Below are positions 35,990 through 45,284 of a stretch of 64,000 bases of DNA, piece after piece (the stretch's first letter is position 1; every line of letters starts with the position of its first letter). Origin of the DNA: Rothia nasimurium. Its GTDB lineage: Bacteria; Actinomycetota; Actinomycetes; Actinomycetales; Micrococcaceae. The stretch covers positions 248,001-312,000 of the forward strand of contig NZ_CAKMSS010000002.1 in the NCBI RefSeq assembly GCF_928382285.1, read 5' to 3'. Below the pieces are notes generated by a model. The model was not told the DNA's origin and did no database searches. It saw only the letters and a program-made list of their open reading frames with translations. The position numbers and the translations under genes are program-made.

Positions 35990-37270
35990 TTAGCGCTCGG
36001 GGTAGTGGCGCTCGTTCTCACCGATGTAGACCTGGCGAGGGCGGCCAATCTTGCGGTCGGGATCCTGGATACCTTCGGTCCACTGGGCGATCCAGCCGGG
36101 CAGGCGGCCCAGGGCAAAGAGAACGGTGAACATGTGCTCGGGGAAGCCCATAGCCTTGTAGATGAGGCCGGTGTAGAAGTCTACGTTGGGGTAGAGCTTT
36201 CGTTCGATGAAGTAGTCGTCGTTGAGGGCCTTCTCTTCCAGGCGCTTGGCGATATCGAGCAGTTCGTTGTTGCCGCCGATGCTTTCGAGGATTTCGTCTG
36301 CGGTCTTCTTGACGATTCGGGCACGGGGGTCGTAGTTCTTGTAGACGCGGTGGCCGAAGCCCATGAGGCGGACGCCGTCTTCCTTGTTCTTGACCTTCTC
36401 CATGAAGTCTTCGGGGCTGATGCCGTCCTTCTGAATCTGGTTGAGCATCTTGAGCACTGCCTCGTTAGCGCCGCCGTGCAGGGGGCCGTAGAGGGCGTTG
36501 ATGCCGGCTGAGACGGAGGCGAACATGTTGGCGTTTGAGGAGCCGACCAGTCGCACGGTGGAGGTGGAGCAGTTCTGCTCGTGGTCTGCGTGCAGGAGCA
36601 GCAGCAGATCGAGAGCCTTGGCGTGCAGGGGGTTGACCTCGTATTCCTCGGTGGGGAAGCCGAAGCACATGCGCAGGAAGTTCTCGGTGTAGTTGAGCTC
36701 GTTCTTGGGGTAGATGGAGGGCTCGCCCTTGGACTTCTTGTAGGCGTAGGCTGCCAGGGTGGGCACCTTGGAGAGCAGGCGGTAGGTTGAGATTTCTACC
36801 TGACGGGGGTCGAAGGGGTCGAGGGAGTCAGAGTAGAAGGTCGACATGGCTGAGACGCTGGATGCGAGGACGGCCATGGGGTGGGCGTCGCGGGGGAAGC
36901 CGCGGAAAAAGAATTTGAAGTCTTCGTGCACCATGGTGTGGCGGCGAATCATCTGGTCGAAGTCTTCGAGCTGGGCGGGGGTGGGCAGTTCCCCGTAGAT
37001 AAGCAGGTAGGCGGTTTCGATGAAGCTGGATTTTTCTGCCAGCTCTTCGATGGGGTAGCCGCGGTAGCGCAGGATGCCAGCGTCACCGTCGATGTAGGTG
37101 ATAGCTGACTTTGCGTTTGCGGTGTTCATGAAGCCCGGGTCGTAGGCGACCTTGCCAGTTTCTTTGAGCATGCCTGCAACTTCGAAGGCACCGTTACCTT
37201 CGGTTGCTTCTACTGCGGGCAGGGGCAGTTCTTTGCCGTCATAGCTCAGCAGCGCTTTGTTCTCAGTCAT
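35990..37270 (-). CDS. gltA: Citrate synthase GltA
   Basis: Condenses oxaloacetate and acetyl-CoA to citrate, entry to the TCA cycle. The 426-residue hexameric-type enzyme has the catalytic histidine regions [15 protein letters not shown] and [15 protein letters not shown], and the aspartate region near [19 protein letters not shown]. The N-terminal strand region ([20 protein letters not shown]) is that of the type II, Gram-negative-like and actinobacterial form. The ribosome-binding site AGGAGGAAC is strong. A T-tailed hairpin about 55 bp upstream could be the dapC terminator or a leader attenuator. Confidence 0.96.
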   Translation of the reverse strand: MTENKALLSYDGKELPLPAVEATEGNGAFEVAGMLKETGKVAYDPGFMNTANAKSAITYIDGDAGILRYRGYPIEELAEKSSFIETAYLLIYGELPTPAQLEDFDQMIRRHTMVHEDFKFFFRGFPRDAHPMAVLASSVSAMSTFYSDSLDPFDPRQVEISTYRLLSKVPTLAAYAYKKSKGEPSIYPKNELNYTENFLRMCFGFPTEEYEVNPLHAKALDLLLLLHADHEQNCSTSTVRLVGSSNANMFASVSAGINALYGPLHGGANEAVLKMLNQIQKDGISPEDFMEKVKNKEDGVRLMGFGHRVYKNYDPRARIVKKTADEILESIGGNNELLDIAKRLEEKALNDDYFIERKLYPNVDFYTGLIYKAMGFPEHMFTVLFALGRLPGWIAQWTEGIQDPDRKIGRPRQVYIGENERHYPER

Positions 37271-37326
37271 TGTGTTCCTCCTGTCATACGAGGCAACGTA
37301 CGTGCTGTGTGATGAAGTGGGATTCT

Positions 37327-37373
37327 AAAAAAGGACGGTGCGGCTTTCGCGGGGTGGTGGAAGGCCGCACCGT
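37327..37373 (-). terminator. Rho-independent terminator between dapC and gltA
   Basis: 10-bp arms ACGGTGCGGC/GCCGCACCGT (37335-37373), followed on the minus strand by six T residues (37327-37332). It lies about 120 bp beyond the dapC stop and 57 bp before the gltA start. Confidence 0.8.
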
Positions 37374-37496
37374 GCACGTACGCACGTCATCTATGGTCTA
37401 CATTACAGCAGAATAATGCGCGGGGTCACATTGGTGTGCGTTCAGAAGCTACATTACGTTCTTTAGCTGAGCTTATTTGACATTAACAGTTTTGCT

Positions 37497-38627
37497 TTAC
37501 TCTGACAGTCGGGCAGCGGCACGGGAAATGTCGTCATCTGAGCCGGTCAGGGCGATGCGCACATAGCCCTCACCTGCGGTTCCGTAGAAAACGCCGGGGC
37601 CAATCACGATACCCTTGTCTGCAAAGCGCTGGACGGTAGCCCAGGTATCCTCCCCCGCTGTAGCCCACAGGTAGAGCCCGGCCTCGGAGTGCTCGACGGT
37701 CAGGCCAAAGCGTTCCAGGGCGGGCAGTAGGGTTTCGCGGCGGGCCCGGTAGAGGTCTTTCTGGGCCTCAACGTGCGCGTCATCTGAGAGCGCTGCGGTC
37801 ATGGCGACCTGTACGGGAGCGGGCACAATCATGCCCGCGTGCTTACGGGAGTTGACCAGGTTGGCCATAATCGCGGCGTCTCCCGCGATAAAAGCGCCGC
37901 GGTAGCCAGCGAAGTTGGACTGCTTAGAAAGAGAGTAAGCTGCCAGCACCAGGTCCTGGCTTTCGCCGCAGACGCGGGGGTCAAGGACGGAGGGCACCGG
38001 CTTCCCACCGCGGGCAGCGTCCCATTCTCCCCAGCCCAGTTCTGCGTAGCACTCGTCGGAGGCAACCACGGCACCCAGGGCACGGGCGTCCTCCACTATC
38101 TTTTTCAGCTCATCCACATCGCGCACGATGCCGGTGGGGTTGGCCGGCGAGTTAATCCATACCAGGCGGACGCGGGCACGGGTCGCCTCATCGAGCTCGT
38201 CCAGGGAGTCAGCCGCCACGGGGGTCGCGCCGGCGAGCTGGGCACCGATGTCGTAGGTAGGGTAGGCAACGGTGGGGCGGACGACCACGTCCCCCTCCCC
38301 CAGGCCCAGCAGGAAGGGAAGCCAGGCGACAAGCTCCTTCGAGCCGATAGTGGGCATGACCTGGTCGGTAGACAGCCCGGGCACGCCGCGGCGGCGGTCG
38401 AACCAGTCAACGATAGCCTGACGCAGGGTGAGGGTACCGTGGGTCGTGGGGTAGCCGTGGGCGTCGGTCGCACCAGCTAGAGCATCTCTGATCACAGCAG
38501 GAGTCGGGTCAACGGGAGTTCCAATGGAGAGGTTGATCAGCCCATCAGGGTGGGCTTCAGCGGTAGCCCGGTAGGGGGCCATGGTGTCCCAGGGGTAGTC
38601 GGGCAGGTCGAGGCCAAATTCGCGCAT
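37497..38627 (-). CDS. dapC: N-succinyldiaminopimelate aminotransferase DapC
   Basis: A PLP enzyme that aminates N-succinyl-2-amino-6-ketopimelate in lysine synthesis. The 376-residue class I/II aminotransferase has INLSIGTPVDPTPAVI at the N-terminus, the cofactor segment VWINSPANPTGIV, ASDECYAELGWGEW, the PLP lysine in AYSLSKQSNFAGYRGAF, and a C-terminal arginine in GEGYVRIALTG. The start is ATG 38627; the longer frame runs through repeat DNA. It is downstream of fdxA, the common actinobacterial fdxA-dapC order, but a terminator and a structured repeat lie between them. Confidence 0.92.
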   Translation of the reverse strand: MREFGLDLPDYPWDTMAPYRATAEAHPDGLINLSIGTPVDPTPAVIRDALAGATDAHGYPTTHGTLTLRQAIVDWFDRRRGVPGLSTDQVMPTIGSKELVAWLPFLLGLGEGDVVVRPTVAYPTYDIGAQLAGATPVAADSLDELDEATRARVRLVWINSPANPTGIVRDVDELKKIVEDARALGAVVASDECYAELGWGEWDAARGGKPVPSVLDPRVCGESQDLVLAAYSLSKQSNFAGYRGAFIAGDAAIMANLVNSRKHAGMIVPAPVQVAMTAALSDDAHVEAQKDLYRARRETLLPALERFGLTVEHSEAGLYLWATAGEDTWATVQRFADKGIVIGPGVFYGTAGEGYVRIALTGSDDDISRAAARLSE

Positions 38628-38663
38628 GGTCTGCTTTCTCTTGTGAATATGTTCAGGTGCGGT

Positions 38664-38772
38664 GGGGGTGCGGCGTGCCGTAAGCCAGCTGGCTCGGGGC
38701 TGGCGTGAATCGCTTCGAGCGCCCCAGCGCTCGCGGCGAGAGGGTCGCTGGCCAAGGCGCGCCGCTGCCCCA
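38664..38772 (+). repeat. Structured intergenic repeat, copy 6 (divergent)
   Basis: The core GGGGCTGGCGTGAATCGC and GGCGAGAGGGTCGCTGGCC are preserved. The inner stem encloses a perfect CGAGCGC/GCGCTCG hairpin. The outer arms (GGGGTGCGGCG.../...CGCCGCTGCCCC) pair imperfectly and differ in sequence from the other copies. Between dapC and fdxA. Confidence 0.7.
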
Positions 38773-38823
38773 ACCCTAGGTAGTTGCATGAAGCACCACG
38801 TTTATTTCTAGTGTAGGTGCTCA

Positions 38824-38866
38824 TAAAAAAGTCAGCACAAGCATCTCAAACTTGCTTGTGCTGACT
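38824..38866 (-). terminator. Terminator of fdxA
   Basis: 13-bp arms AGTCAGCACAAGC/GCTTGTGCTGACT, then TTTTTT on the minus strand. Confidence 0.9.
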
Positions 38867-38875
38867 GATGTTTGT

Positions 38876-39199
38876 TTAGTCCTGGTTCTGCGGGGGCAGG
38901 GCCGCAATCATGGGGGCGTCCTTAGCGATGACACCCAGGCGGGCTGCGCCACCGGGTGAGCCAAGATCGTCGAAAAAGTCAGCGTTAGCGGCGGTATAAT
39001 CTTCCCATTCTTCGGGGACGTCGTCTTCGTAGTAGATAGCTTCTACGGGGCAAACCGGCTCACAAGCACCGCAGTCGACGCATTCGTCGGGGTGAATGTA
39101 GAGGGAGCGTTCGCCTTCGTAGATGCAGTCGACAGGGCATTCTTCGACGCAGGCGCGATCTTTTACGTCGACGCAGGGCTGGGCGATGATGTAGGTCAT
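38876..39199 (-). CDS. fdxA: 7Fe-type ferredoxin FdxA
   Basis: Small cytosolic electron carrier. The 107-residue protein has eight cysteines at positions 9, 17, 21, 25, 40, 43, 46 and 50, the spacing of ferredoxins with one [3Fe-4S] and one [4Fe-4S] cluster (TYIIAQPCVDVKDRACVEEC; DECVDCGACEPVCPVEAI). The C-terminal extension follows the mycobacterial FdxA/FdxC pattern. It lies between the MshB-like gene and dapC on the same strand. A strong terminator follows. Confidence 0.94.
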   Translation of the reverse strand: MTYIIAQPCVDVKDRACVEECPVDCIYEGERSLYIHPDECVDCGACEPVCPVEAIYYEDDVPEEWEDYTAANADFFDDLGSPGGAARLGVIAKDAPMIAALPPQNQD

Positions 39200-39320
39200 G
39201 GGTGCCTTTCTGGTGGTGACGCACCGGTGCGTGGTGTGTTGGGTAACTGTGCTCTAGTGTATCTGGTCACCGGTGTGGGGGCAGATTTTTATGATGGATG
39301 AGATAGCCTGTTGAGCCGGG

Positions 39321-40619
39321 TTAAGTTTTATTGCGGCGGTATTTAGTGGCGCTCATAATTCCCAGGGTTGAGGCAACAAGGGATCCGAGAGCCCAGATAG
39401 TTCCAGCGGTGCCGATCGGGTTGATGGGGTTGATATAGACCAGCATTGAGGTACCTTTGGCGAATGCAAAGATGCCGATGAGGATAAAGGCCGTGGCACC
39501 GAGCAGGGCTGCTGCCCAGTTTTTTTCGGTGTGAATGGCAACCCAGGTTGAAGCGAAGTACACGGTCAGGATGCCCAGGGCAGCACCCCAGGGTACCCAG
39601 AGCGTACTAGTGGGGTACCAGATATGGGCGTGGTACATGGTTCCGGCAAAACCTGCAATCAGCCCGAGGGCGATCGCGGAAATGGCTGAGTTGATAGGGC
39701 CGGGAGCTTCGACGCTCTCTTCGGGGGCAGCGTCCGCGGGGGTTCCCGCTTGGGCAGTACCCCAGAGTAGGCGGTAGGTTTCGGTGGGGTTGATGGGCTG
39801 GGAGACCCCGTTTGAGTATTCGAAGGTGGTATCGCTGGTGATGACAATCTGGGTGGCGTGGGCCCGCATGGCCTCGCGCTTGTGGTCGATGCTGCCCATG
39901 ATGACGGCTTGCTGGCGGGTATCTTGTGGGTTGGGGTCGCCCTCGATACCCCAGAGGGCGGTGGGGGCTGAGGGGGTTCCCTCCAGGGAGCGGACGGCCG
40001 CCAGAGTAGCTTCGTAGGTGCGTTTGTGGTCGGGGTGCCCATAGCCGCCGTCCGCGTCGTAAGTGACAACGACGTCCGGCCGGATCTCGCGGATAGCGCT
40101 GGCGATAGCGTCTGCCTGGGGCTTGAGGGGCAGGCGGGTGAGGCAATCGTCGGCTGCGGCGGGGTTGGTGATGGCGCGCCCGTCCGACCCCCACGTCATA
40201 CCCGAATCACGGTAGCTGGTGCGCTCGCCGGGCAGGTAACTCGCCCCCTCGCCCAGGTAGAGGTGGTGGCGGATGCCGAGGGCTTTGAGGGAGGCTTTGA
40301 GCTCCCCGGTGCGGTACTCACCCAGGGCATGGCCTCTGTCAGTGTTAGCGGGGTGGGTTGCTTCGAGATGACGCAGGGCAGGGTCGATGACTTCGCCCAT
40401 TTCGCCACGGGTCATGGTGAGCAAGTATACAGTGACGCCGGCGTCGGTAAGAGCGCCGATGGTGGCACCGGTCGATGAGGCTTCATCATCTGGGTGGGCG
40501 TGCACGAAAAGAACGGTGGTGTCTTTGGGCTTGAGGCCTTCGGGAATCAAGCTAAAAGTAGCGGTATCGGTGATGACTTCACCGGCAACCGGGTAATGAG
40601 GCTGGGCGTCGAGTTCCAT
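39321..40619 (-). CDS. mshB: MshB-like N-acetylglucosaminyl-inositol deacetylase fused to a membrane domain
   Basis: Zinc deacetylase of mycothiol synthesis, with an unusual C-terminal membrane part. The 432-residue protein has the PIG-L/LmbE zinc motifs VLFVHAHPDDEASSTGATIG (His42, Asp45) and GGYGHPDHKRTYEA (about 190-205), plus LTMTRGEMGEV. MshB normally ends near residue 300; here about four transmembrane helices follow (about 310-425: ISAIALGLIAGFAGTMYHAH; WAAALLGATAFILIGIFAFA). In relatives, as I recall, a separate small membrane protein gene sits here, so a gene fusion is likely. Mycothiol role inferred from family and context. Confidence 0.85.
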   Translation of the reverse strand: MELDAQPHYPVAGEVITDTATFSLIPEGLKPKDTTVLFVHAHPDDEASSTGATIGALTDAGVTVYLLTMTRGEMGEVIDPALRHLEATHPANTDRGHALGEYRTGELKASLKALGIRHHLYLGEGASYLPGERTSYRDSGMTWGSDGRAITNPAAADDCLTRLPLKPQADAIASAIREIRPDVVVTYDADGGYGHPDHKRTYEATLAAVRSLEGTPSAPTALWGIEGDPNPQDTRQQAVIMGSIDHKREAMRAHATQIVITSDTTFEYSNGVSQPINPTETYRLLWGTAQAGTPADAAPEESVEAPGPINSAISAIALGLIAGFAGTMYHAHIWYPTSTLWVPWGAALGILTVYFASTWVAIHTEKNWAAALLGATAFILIGIFAFAKGTSMLVYINPINPIGTAGTIWALGSLVASTLGIMSATKYRRNKT

Positions 40620-40747
40620 GGTGACGGTTTTCTGCTGGGTGCTGTTTGGTTCCTAGCAATTTTAGCTTTACTTACTGAGCTCTAGCTGGGTTTGCTGTTT
40701 TGACAATGCGCTTAGATTATCTCGTTCTTATCCCTGTGGCTATCAGT

Positions 40748-40793
40748 AGGGCCGTGGCCCGCTCCCCTGTTCAGGAGAACGGGCCACGGCCCT
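40748..40793 (-). terminator. Hairpin downstream of typA
   Basis: 14-bp perfect arms AGGGCCGTGGCCCG/CGGGCCACGGCCCT around an 18-base loop. No T-run, but positioned as the typA terminator. Confidence 0.7.
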
Positions 40794-40817
40794 GAGAGCG
40801 TCTATGCCTTTGTAACC

Positions 40818-42731
40818 TTAGGCGCGGGCGCGGCGGCGGGCTTCGCGGACACGCTCGTTGGAGTCCAGGATGACCTTGCGGATGCGGATGGCTTCGGGGG
40901 TGACTTCCACGCACTCGTCCTCGCGGGCCCATTCCAGGGACTCTTCGAGAGTGAGCTTCTTGGGAGGAGTCATGTTTTCGAAGTTATCTGCTGAAGCTGA
41001 GCGCATGTTGGTCAGCTTCTTTTCGCGGGTGATGTTAACTTCCATGTCGTCGGCGCGTGAGTTCTCGCCGATGATCATGCCCTCGTAGACCTCTGAGGTG
41101 GGTTCGACGAAGATGGTGCCACGTTCCTGCAGGCCGATGATGGCGTAGGGGGTGACGACGCCGGCGCGGTCAGAAATCATGGAGCCGTTGGAGCGGTAGT
41201 CGATGTCGCCTGCCCAGGGCTCGTAGCCGGTGGAGTAGGACGATGAGATACCGGCACCGCGGGTCTCGGTGAGGAACTTGGTGCGGAAGCCGATCAGGCC
41301 GCGGGCGGGCACGGCGAATTCCATGCGGACCCAGCCGGTGCCGTTGTTGGCCATGTTTTCCATGCGGCCCTTACGAGCTGCCATGAGCTGGGTGACGGCA
41401 CCCAGGAATTCTTCGGGCACGTCGATAATCATGTGCTCCATGGGCTCATGGACCTTGCCGTCGATGGTCTTAGTAACAACCTGGGGCTTGCCCACGGTCA
41501 GTTCGAAGCCTTCGCGGCGCATCTGCTCAACGAGAATTGCCAGAGCGAGTTCGCCACGGCCCTGAACTTCCCAGGCGTCCGGACGCTCGGTGGGCAGAAC
41601 CTTGAGGGAGACGTTACCGATAAGTTCCTTATCGAGGCGGTCCTTCACCTGGCGGGCGGTAACCTTAGCGCCCTTGACCTTACCGGCCAGCGGTGAGGTA
41701 TTGATACCGATGGTAACGGAAATCGCGGGGTCATCGACCTTAATCAGGGGCAGGGGCTTGGGGTTCTCGGGGTCGGTGAGGGTTTCACCGATGGTGATGT
41801 CTTCGATACCGGCAACCGCGACGATTTCACCGGGGCCAGCGGACTCAGCGGGAACGCGCTCCAGGGCCTTGGTGGCCAGCAGCTCGGAGATACGAACGTT
41901 CTTGGTTTCGCCATCCTGACGTACCCAGGCAACGGTCTGGCCCTTCTTCAGGGTGCCGTTGAAGATACGCAGCAGGGCCAGGCGGCCCAGGAAGGGTGAG
42001 GAGTCGAGGTTGGTCACGTGAGCCTGCAGCACCTCGTTGGGGTCGTAGGTGGGGGCAGGAACATGTTCCAGGATGGTCTCGAAGAGGGGCTCCAGGTCAT
42101 CGTTATCGGGCAGGGCGCCATCGGCAGGCTGGTTCAGTGAAGCAGCGCCAGCCTTACCGGAAGCGTAGACGACGGGGACGTTCAGCAGAGCGTCGATATC
42201 GAGGTCGGGAACCTCATCAGCCAGGTCGCTAGCCAGGCCCAGGAGCAGGTCCATAGACTCGCCAACAACTTCGTCAATACGGGCGTCGGGGCGGTCAACC
42301 TTATTAACAACCAGAATAACGGGCAGCTTAGCAGCTAGGGCCTTACGCAGCACGAAACGGGTCTGGGGCAGGGGGCCCTCTGAAGCGTCCACCAGCAGCA
42401 CAACACCGTCAACCATGGACAGGCCGCGCTCAACCTCACCACCGAAGTCAGCGTGACCGGGAGTGTCAATAACGTTGATGGTGATTTCTTCGCCCTTGGC
42501 TGCAGGGCCGGAGTAGAACACGGTGGTGTTCTTAGCCAGAATGGTGATGCCCTTTTCCTTTTCAAGGTCACCGGAGTCCATGACGCGGTCTTCCACGTCG
42601 GCGTGGGAGGAGAAGGCGTTGGTCTGCTTGAGCATCGCATCAACGATGGTGGTCTTGCCGTGGTCAACGTGAGCCACGATTGCCACGTTGCGAAGGTCGC
42701 TCCGTGAAGCGGTGTTCTGAGTTTCAGACAT
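40818..42731 (-). CDS. typA: Translational GTPase TypA/BipA
   Basis: Ribosome-associated GTPase involved in subunit assembly and stress growth. The 637-residue protein has G1 AHVDHGKTT (20-28), the G2 region [14 protein letters not shown]3 [15 protein letters not shown]4 [11 protein letters not shown], then domain II, an EF-G-like domain V ([20 protein letters not shown]) and the BipA-specific C-terminal domain with [16 protein letters not shown]. The start is ATG 42731; a consensus TATAAT on the minus strand at 42827-42832 indicates a leader of about 90 bases. Confidence 0.96.
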   Translation of the reverse strand: MSETQNTASRSDLRNVAIVAHVDHGKTTIVDAMLKQTNAFSSHADVEDRVMDSGDLEKEKGITILAKNTTVFYSGPAAKGEEITINVIDTPGHADFGGEVERGLSMVDGVVLLVDASEGPLPQTRFVLRKALAAKLPVILVVNKVDRPDARIDEVVGESMDLLLGLASDLADEVPDLDIDALLNVPVVYASGKAGAASLNQPADGALPDNDDLEPLFETILEHVPAPTYDPNEVLQAHVTNLDSSPFLGRLALLRIFNGTLKKGQTVAWVRQDGETKNVRISELLATKALERVPAESAGPGEIVAVAGIEDITIGETLTDPENPKPLPLIKVDDPAISVTIGINTSPLAGKVKGAKVTARQVKDRLDKELIGNVSLKVLPTERPDAWEVQGRGELALAILVEQMRREGFELTVGKPQVVTKTIDGKVHEPMEHMIIDVPEEFLGAVTQLMAARKGRMENMANNGTGWVRMEFAVPARGLIGFRTKFLTETRGAGISSSYSTGYEPWAGDIDYRSNGSMISDRAGVVTPYAIIGLQERGTIFVEPTSEVYEGMIIGENSRADDMEVNITREKKLTNMRSASADNFENMTPPKKLTLEESLEWAREDECVEVTPEAIRIRKVILDSNERVREARRRARA

Positions 42732-42826
42732 GCGGAAAGTATCTCGCTTACATGTTGGGGATAAGGACGCCGGTGCGCGGCTTATCTGCCGAATTTTCGG
42801 CACCAGCGCAGAGGGCTTTCGGTTTG

Positions 42827-42832
42827 ATTATA
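42827..42832 (-). promoter_or_regulatory. -10 box (TATAAT) of typA
   Basis: TATAAT preceded by CCGG on the minus strand, about 95 bp before the typA ATG. No good -35 is visible. Confidence 0.55.
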
Positions 42833-42881
42833 CCGGCGGCACCTAAACTAGCCGCTATCTTCTGGGACACATTAGAAATTT

Positions 42882-43028
42882 AGGGGCTTATTCAAAAGGG
42901 CGGTGTAGCAGGCTCGCAGCGAAGCTGCTGGCTCGGCGGCTGGCGTGAATCGCATTGTGAGCGAAGCGAACCATGCGAGAGGGTCGGCAGCGAGCGCGAG
43001 CCTGCGAAACCGTTCTGAATAAGCCCCT
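42882..43028 (+). repeat. Structured intergenic repeat, copy 7 (most complete)
   Basis: Outer 13-bp perfect arms AGGGGCTTATTCA/TGAATAAGCCCCT and inner 10-bp arms GCAGGCTCGC/GCGAGCCTGC enclose the core GGCGGCTGGCGTGAATCGCAT...ATGCGAGAGGGTCGGCAGCGAG, inner stem TCGCAT/ATGCGA. It lies between typA and the betaine-type transporter gene, ten bases from the latter's stop. Confidence 0.9.
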
Positions 43029-43037
43029 ATCTATTTC

Positions 43038-44984
43038 CTATTTATTCCAGGGTGTCTGCTTTACATCATGGGGTTTGACTACCGGAATAGATCCGGTCAC
43101 CGCACGAATCTGTTCGATTGCGGCGGTATTTGCATCGACCTGGAGAGCTACTTCGTCAACAGCCTTTTCTACGGCCTCTTCGACCTTAGCTTCAACCGCC
43201 TTATCCACGGCTTCTTCCAGGGCGGCCTCGAGCTGGCCATCCAGGTGTTCGTCAAGGTGCTCCCCCACAGCTGCGGTGACGCGCTCTTCGACGCCTTCGG
43301 CAACCAGCTCGTTGACGCGGTCGTCGATCTGCTCAGCCAGGGAGGCCTCAATCTCATGGCGAGCATTGCGACGCTGGGCGCGGACGAAAAGACGGTGCTC
43401 AACGCTCAGGGCCTTGTAGAGGGAGATACACATCAGCACGATCACTACCGAGAAAGGCAGGGCCGTCAGAATTGCGACGGTTTGAATCGCTGACAGCGAT
43501 TCGCTACCACCGATGACAACCAGGGAGATCGCGGTTGCACCTGCAACCAGTACCCAGAAAACGCGGATCCAGGTTTTGGGTTCAGGTGACCCGTTAGTGG
43601 AGAGCATACCGAGCACCAGGGCGCCGGAGTCTGCCGAGGTCACGAAGAAGACGGTAATCAGCAGTACCGCACCGGCAGTCAGAATGACGCCACCGGGCAG
43701 ATTGTGGAACATCTGGAAGAGGGCATTCTCTGCAGAGACGCTACCGTCTTCGCCCACCAAGCTGGTGCCGGTTCCGAAAAGTTCCTGGTGCAGGGCGGTG
43801 CCGCCGAGTACAGAGAACCAGAAGAAGGAGGTCAGAGCGGGTACCAGCAGCACACCGATCACGAATTCGCGCACGGAACGGCCCTTGGAAACGCGGGCGA
43901 TGAACATGCCGACGAAGGGCGACCAGGAAATCCACCAGCCCCAGTAGAAGGTGGTCCAGGCAGCCTGGAACTGTTCACCGTCAACACCGTAGAGGGCCAG
44001 GGTCTCGAAGGTCATGGCAACGACGTTTTGCAGGTAGTTACCGATGGACCCGATGAAGTTACGGAAGAGGAAGAGGGTGGGTCCAACCACCAGCACGAAG
44101 AGGCAGACGACAGCAGCCAGAATGAGGTTGCCGTTGGAGAGCCACTTCATACCCTTTTCTAGGCCGGTGACCACGGAGAAGAGGGTGATACCCATGAGCA
44201 CCACGATGATGCCCACCAGCCAGCCGTTACCCTGGGCGGGGATGTTCATATACCCCAGGCCCGCAGCAATCTGCATAACGCCAAGACCAAGAGAGGTCGC
44301 TACACCGAAGAGGGTGCCAACCAGTGCGACAACGTCGATGACGTCACCTGCGCCACCTTTTACGCGGTCACCCAGCAGGGGCTTGAGGGAGTAGCGGATA
44401 GAGAGAGGCAGCTTGAGGCGGTGGGTTGCATAGGCAATAGCAAGACCCACGATGACGTAGATAGCCCAGGGGTGCAGGCCCCAGTGCAGGAAGGCCTGGC
44501 TCATCGCTGCCTGGGCGATCTCTTCCTTGGTGCCGTCGCCCACGCCGGGGCGGGGGTCAACGTAGTGCATGAGGGGTTCGGTTGCCCCGTAGAAGACCAG
44601 GCCGATGCCCATACCGGCAGCGAAGAGGAAGGCGAACCAGGTGGTGAAGGGGTAGGCGGGCTCGTCATCGTCGTCGCCTAGTTTGACGTCACCCATGCGG
44701 GAGAAGCCCAGGTAGAGGGCAAAGATAACGAAGAAAGCAACGATAGCGACGTAGTACCAACCGAAGTAGTTAATAACGTCGGCCTGCAGGGCATCGAAGA
44801 TTTCTTTGGTGCGATGAGGGAAGGCCAGGGTGATGCCGATAAAGGCAGCCATGATGACGGCTGCGGGAATAAAGACCTTGGGCGCCAGGGAACCTTCACG
44901 CATGTTTTCCTTAGCGGCCGCGTCGATATCCCCCTTCCGCAGGTCGGGGCCCGAGCCGGGCGGAGTTTGCTGGGTAGTAGCCAT
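43038..44984 (-). CDS. BCCT-family osmolyte transporter (glycine betaine/choline type)
   Basis: Sodium- or proton-coupled uptake of betaine, choline or similar osmolytes. The 648-residue protein has 12 predicted helices (about 35-540), the AAGMGIGLVFYGATEPLMHY segment with the MGIG motif, and the BCCT signature WWISWSPFVGMFIARVSKG. After the membrane part comes a long charged tail (about 545-625) with many Ala, Glu, Val and Asp residues in heptad-like spacing (EEAVDKAVEAKVEEAVEKAV), probably a coiled coil. BetP uses a C-terminal helix for osmosensing; this tail is longer and acidic. The ribosome-binding site AAAGGA precedes the ATG. Confidence 0.92.
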   Translation of the reverse strand: MATTQQTPPGSGPDLRKGDIDAAAKENMREGSLAPKVFIPAAVIMAAFIGITLAFPHRTKEIFDALQADVINYFGWYYVAIVAFFVIFALYLGFSRMGDVKLGDDDDEPAYPFTTWFAFLFAAGMGIGLVFYGATEPLMHYVDPRPGVGDGTKEEIAQAAMSQAFLHWGLHPWAIYVIVGLAIAYATHRLKLPLSIRYSLKPLLGDRVKGGAGDVIDVVALVGTLFGVATSLGLGVMQIAAGLGYMNIPAQGNGWLVGIIVVLMGITLFSVVTGLEKGMKWLSNGNLILAAVVCLFVLVVGPTLFLFRNFIGSIGNYLQNVVAMTFETLALYGVDGEQFQAAWTTFYWGWWISWSPFVGMFIARVSKGRSVREFVIGVLLVPALTSFFWFSVLGGTALHQELFGTGTSLVGEDGSVSAENALFQMFHNLPGGVILTAGAVLLITVFFVTSADSGALVLGMLSTNGSPEPKTWIRVFWVLVAGATAISLVVIGGSESLSAIQTVAILTALPFSVVIVLMCISLYKALSVEHRLFVRAQRRNARHEIEASLAEQIDDRVNELVAEGVEERVTAAVGEHLDEHLDGQLEAALEEAVDKAVEAKVEEAVEKAVDEVALQVDANTAAIEQIRAVTGSIPVVKPHDVKQTPWNK

Positions 44985-45284
44985 GAAAGTGTCCTTTATA
45001 TCTTCTTACGTTTCGACCTAGTTGACATGCAAAAGCACCCCGTATGCCGCGTCCGCACCCACACCTAAAAGAGCCAGGAGCTCGCACAGCGTGGTTCAGG
45101 AAGGGGCCAGAGATGCCTGTTCCACTTCAATAATAACACCACTGATAATAAGTAGGCATCCTCTTGGTCTGCTTAATTGCCTATAAAACCACAAAAAACC
45201 ACACCCACCACCGGGGTCAAAAACTACCAAACCAACATAAAATAGAGGTAAGAACACCCAAATCGACAGGAAGGCAGAGCACGT
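44985..45284. other. 300-bp divergent interval between the BCCT transporter and pgi
   Basis: No gene is seen. It contains promoters for both genes: a TAAAAT at 45238-45243 fits a pgi -10. A GATGCCT/AGGCATC inverted repeat (45112-45118 and 45154-45160) brackets an AT-rich stretch with ATAATAAC/GATAATAA. These could be regulatory sites, without firm assignment. Confidence 0.5.
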
